The notes under the pieces were generated by a model. The model saw nothing but the letters and a program-made list of their open reading frames with translations, was not told the DNA's origin and did no database searches. DNA of 20,699 nucleotides from Nemertoderma westbladi. Taxonomy: Eukaryota > Xenacoelomorpha > Nemertodermatida > Nemertodermatidae. The first letter of the stretch is position 1. Each line of letters begins with the position of its first letter. A program made the translations under genes and the position numbers. The stretch spans positions 1-20,699 of the forward strand of contig JAUCBJ010003356.1 of the NCBI GenBank assembly GCA_032718475.1. The letters run 5' to 3'. Below, one piece after another: positions 18,331 through 20,699 of this stretch.

Positions 18331-19370
18331 ACTGTCCAATACGAGGACTCACTGTCCAATACGAGGCAATACGAGGTCTCACTGTCCAATACGAAGCAAT
18401 ACGAGGACTCACTGTCCAATACGAGGACTCACTGTCCAATGAGAGGACTCACTGTCTAATACGAAGACTCACTGTCCAATACGAGGACTCACTGTCCAAT
18501 ACGAGGACTCACTGTCCAATACGAGGACTCACTGTCCAATACGAGGCAATACGAAGACTCACTGTCCAATACGAGGACTCACTGTCCAATGCGAGGACTC
18601 ACTTTCCAATACAAGGACTCACTGTCTAATACGAGGACTCACTGTCTAATACGAAGACTCACTGTCCAATACAAGGACTCACTGTCCAATACGGGGACTC
18701 ACTGTCCAATACGCGGACTCACTGTCCAATTCGAGGACTCACTGTCCAATAGGCGGACTCACTGTCCAATACCAGGACTCACTGTCTAATACGAAGGCTC
18801 ACTGTCCAATACGGGGACTCACTGTCCAATTCGAGGACTCACTGTCCAATAGGCGGACTCACTGTCCAATACCAGGACTCACTGTCCAATAGGCGGACTC
18901 ACTGTCCAATACCAGGACTCACTGTCTAATACGAAGACTCACTGTCCAATACGGGGACTCACTGTCCAATACGCGGACTCACTGTCCAATTCGAGGACTC
19001 ACTGTCCAATACCAGGACTCACTGTCTAATACGAAGACTCACTGTCCAATACGGGGACTCACTGTCCAATACGCGGACTCACTGTCCAATTCGAGGACTC
19101 ACTGTCCAATAGGCGGACTCACTGTCCAATACCAGGACTCACTGTCTAATACGAAGGCTCATTGTCCAATACGAGGACTCACCGTCCAATACGACGACTC
19201 ACTGTCCAATACGAGGACTCACTGTCTAATACGAAGACTCACTGTCCAATACCAGGACTCACTGTCTAATATGAAGACTCACTGTCCAATACGGGGACTC
19301 CCTGTCCAATACGAGGACTCACTGTCCATTGCGAGGACTCACTGTCCAATACGAGGACTCACTGTCTAAT
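18321..19370 (+). repeat. Higher-order repeat copy B within the satellite
   Basis: The second copy of the ~1.0-1.2-kb satellite block. It keeps rare markers such as the half-units at 18361, 18391 and 18541, ACGAAGGCTCATTGTCC at 19151 (18101 in copy A), and ACGGGGACTCCCTGTCC at 19291 (18241 in copy A). Confidence 0.85.
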
Positions 19371-19440
19371 ACGACAGACTCACTGTCTAATACGAAGACT
19401 CACTGTCCAATACGAGGACTCATTGTCCAATAAGGGGACT

Positions 19441-19799
19441 TACTTATAAGGCTATTTAGAAATACTGTGTCCAAAACGAGGATTGAGAAATACTCGTTTT
19501 TTTTTCTACATTGACTCGACTATTATTAGATAGTATCTTATTTTATTGTATATCGCCAAGCGTTCTTTTGTTATATTGTCTATTGTCTTTTTTGAGTAGG
19601 CCTATTATAATTAGTGGGTTTTCTGTTCAGTTACCTATAGGATAGGCCAATATTTATTGTACTGGTACCGTTTTTTGTTATGTGCAATCTATCTATCAAG
19701 GAATACAGTAACCTATCCTTGATAACGGTCCTGCAATATCGTTCACTAGCTGGTACTCACGGCGAAAGTAATATCCTGCGAATTGGAGGCGGCTCTGTT
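19441..19799. other. Unique sequence between satellite and inverted LINE fragment
   Basis: No gene was recognised. The satellite decays through TGTCCAAAACGAGGATTG at about 19470. One TAGGCCTA lies at 19597-19604. Confidence 0.4.
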
Positions 19800-20255
19800 C
19801 AAGTCTCAAGCTTGGGGGGAGGGGGGGGGGGGGGGGGGGTGGGGGGTGGGGAATGTAACACCTCCAATATTATATATTGTCTGGTTTGAGATGTGTGCAT
19901 TGTACTTGACACAATGAACCGGCGTAGCATTCTTGTGAATGTGCCATCCAGAGATTTGGTGTCTTCAGCAGTTGGAGCCCAGCAAGGACTTCTATAGAGT
20001 ACTGAAACTACTGCTGCTCGAAATAGTCTAATCTTATGTTTCCGACGTATTCTATGTGACTTCCAAATCCTGGAAAGCCCGTTCAAGGTTGCCCATGCCT
20101 TTCCCTATCGTATTCGAATGTCCTCACTTGACTTTTTTATCACTGATCCCAGGTAACAGAAAGTCGTCTACATGCTCAAGCATACCATCATTTGAGCTTA
20201 TGCTCATCCGGTCAGAGATTTCCCGAGGGCTGTCTAAGTTACCGATAATTATGAT
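19800..20255 (-). pseudogene. Inverted, degenerate fragment of the same LINE reverse transcriptase
   Basis: The minus strand matches the LINE at about 15726-16152: LSRIWKS, LFRAAVV, the CWAPTAEDTKSLDGTFTRMLRR segment, then the region equivalent to NIGG. It corresponds only to the region after the catalytic domain, with several frameshifts (for example near 20110-20165) and a large G/C-tract insertion at 19814-19851. It is a dead remnant in the opposite orientation to the LINE at 14617-16434, with the 3-kb satellite between them. Confidence 0.9.
19814..19851 (-). repeat. C-tract (C on minus strand), C19 bracketed by A/T
   Basis: On the plus strand G6, A, G19 (19821-19839), T, G6, T, G4. It interrupts LINE sequence that in the other copy (about 16122-16141) has only a run of five C before AAGCTTG. 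Confidence 0.95.
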
Positions 20256-20699
20256 GTATTTGATAAATTACTCCAGAAGTAACACAAACAACGATAATGA
20301 TGAATGATTGGCTCACTGACATCGTAGCTAGGCAACAAAACCAAACTAATGAAGGAGGAAAATAAGTTTGCTATATATATAAAATGTACCTTTATTAATA
20401 ATATATTTATGCTATAATACTGCGTGCAATAACTTTACTAAGCGTGAATAATATAACTTCGAGAATAAAATGTTATATTAATAAATAATACGATATAATA
20501 TTCTAGAAGCATAAATAAATATCAATAGTCTGTAACCAAGGTGTAAAAATCAAAATACCAAGTTGTTATCGATTCAATTATTGGAATTCTAAAATTATAG
20601 GTTTATAAGAAATGTGTAACATATTGACCAATCAGAATTATACAGTAAATGTCTGACACAGATTATATTGTTGTACAGTTAAATAAATCATTACGAGTT
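20256..20699. other. AT-rich sequence at the window edge, no gene seen
   Basis: No coding frame, repeat array or element end was recognised. Confidence 0.5.

Larger units (their letters stand above)
16435..19440 (+). repeat. 20-bp satellite, right block (about 150 units)
   Basis: The unit is GAGGACTCACTGTCCAATAC with nearly perfect 20-bp register over 3 kb. ACTCACTGTCCAAT (with a common C/T in TCYAAT) is strongly conserved; the intervening hexamer varies (ACGAGG, ACGAAG, TCGAGG, AGGCGG, ACCAGG, ACGCGG, ACGGGG, ACAAGG and others). Half-units of exactly 10 bp (ACGAGGCAAT or ACGAAGCAAT) occur at 17141, 17171, 17321, 17491, 18361, 18391 and 18541. One 1-bp insertion is seen near 19371-19380. Higher-order duplications are described in the findings. 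Long open frames on the plus strand are a by-product: the 20-bp unit has no stop in any frame unless TCTAAT puts TAA in frame. Confidence 0.98.

Noticed and set aside
16564-18789. Several long plus-strand open frames across the satellite (16564-17079, 17292-17759, 18221-18442, 18589-18789), which would encode proteins with a 20-residue repeat.
   Set aside because: The 20-bp unit happens to lack stops in all three forward frames, so long frames arise automatically. There is no start context, composition or conservation signal, and the reverse strand has a TGA in every unit.
14342-19440. Resemblance of the satellite (conserved core, variable hexamer) to a CRISPR repeat-spacer array.
   Set aside because: The 20-bp period, 6-bp variable part, absence of cas genes and animal gene content rule it out. 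It is a tandem satellite.
14617-19470. Short similarity (CTTATAA followed by CT and TTTA) between sequence at the left satellite edge (14617) and the right edge (19444), suggesting one split flank.
   Set aside because: Only about 10-15 loosely matching AT-rich bases; too weak to claim.
1-20699. tRNA, rRNA or other structured RNA genes.
   Set aside because: No box A/B pair, cloverleaf or rRNA-like core was recognised by eye on either strand. A covariance-model scan would settle it.

Overview
This window looks like animal nuclear DNA, probably from an invertebrate. Non-coding sequence is AT-rich. One conserved mitochondrial carrier gene is split by GT-AG introns. The rest is mostly repeats: two large tandem arrays, a DNA transposon, a LINE-type retrotransposon with a second broken copy, and a probable short non-autonomous transposon. 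The 8-mer TAGGCCTA recurs in unique sequence. I cannot name the species or phylum from sequence alone; a marine invertebrate is a guess.

Layout. 1-1289: intergenic, with a hAT-like miniature element at about 214-645 carrying CGGGAT subterminal repeats. 1290-2951: a 31-bp minisatellite of 54 units with no indels. 2952-3839: intergenic. 3840-7705, minus strand: an aralar/citrin-type (SLC25A12/13) calcium-regulated mitochondrial aspartate/glutamate carrier, read from three coding exons (7705-6824, 5886-5047, 4298-3840) as a continuous 726-residue protein. 7706-8750: its upstream region. 8751-11145: a Mutator-like (MULE) DNA transposon with an intact 530-residue transposase, terminal inverted repeats holding 17-bp-spaced TGTCGAA motifs, and abutting 62-bp direct repeats. 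11146-12637: AT-rich, with a cluster of TTCnnGAA palindromes. 12673-13317, plus strand: an unrecognised cysteine-rich protein with a signal peptide. 13318-14341: intergenic. 14342-19440: a 20-bp satellite interrupted by a 5'-truncated LINE (about 14617-16434). 19800-20255: an inverted, degenerate fragment of the same LINE family. 20256-20699: AT-rich, nothing recognised.

The carrier is the only gene whose cellular role can be stated with confidence: it exports mitochondrial aspartate in exchange for cytosolic glutamate plus a proton, serving the malate-aspartate shuttle. The transposase and reverse transcriptase act on their own elements. Nothing suggests that the genes here form an operon-like or functional cluster.

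The least ordinary signals are these: the long direct repeats abutting the MULE; the satellite's conserved 14-bp core with a variable hexamer and exact 10-bp half-units; its kilobase-scale higher-order duplication; three near-identical C-tracts of 19-21 nt, two of which can be polarised against unexpanded copies in the same window; and the heat-shock-element-like cluster upstream of the secreted-protein gene.
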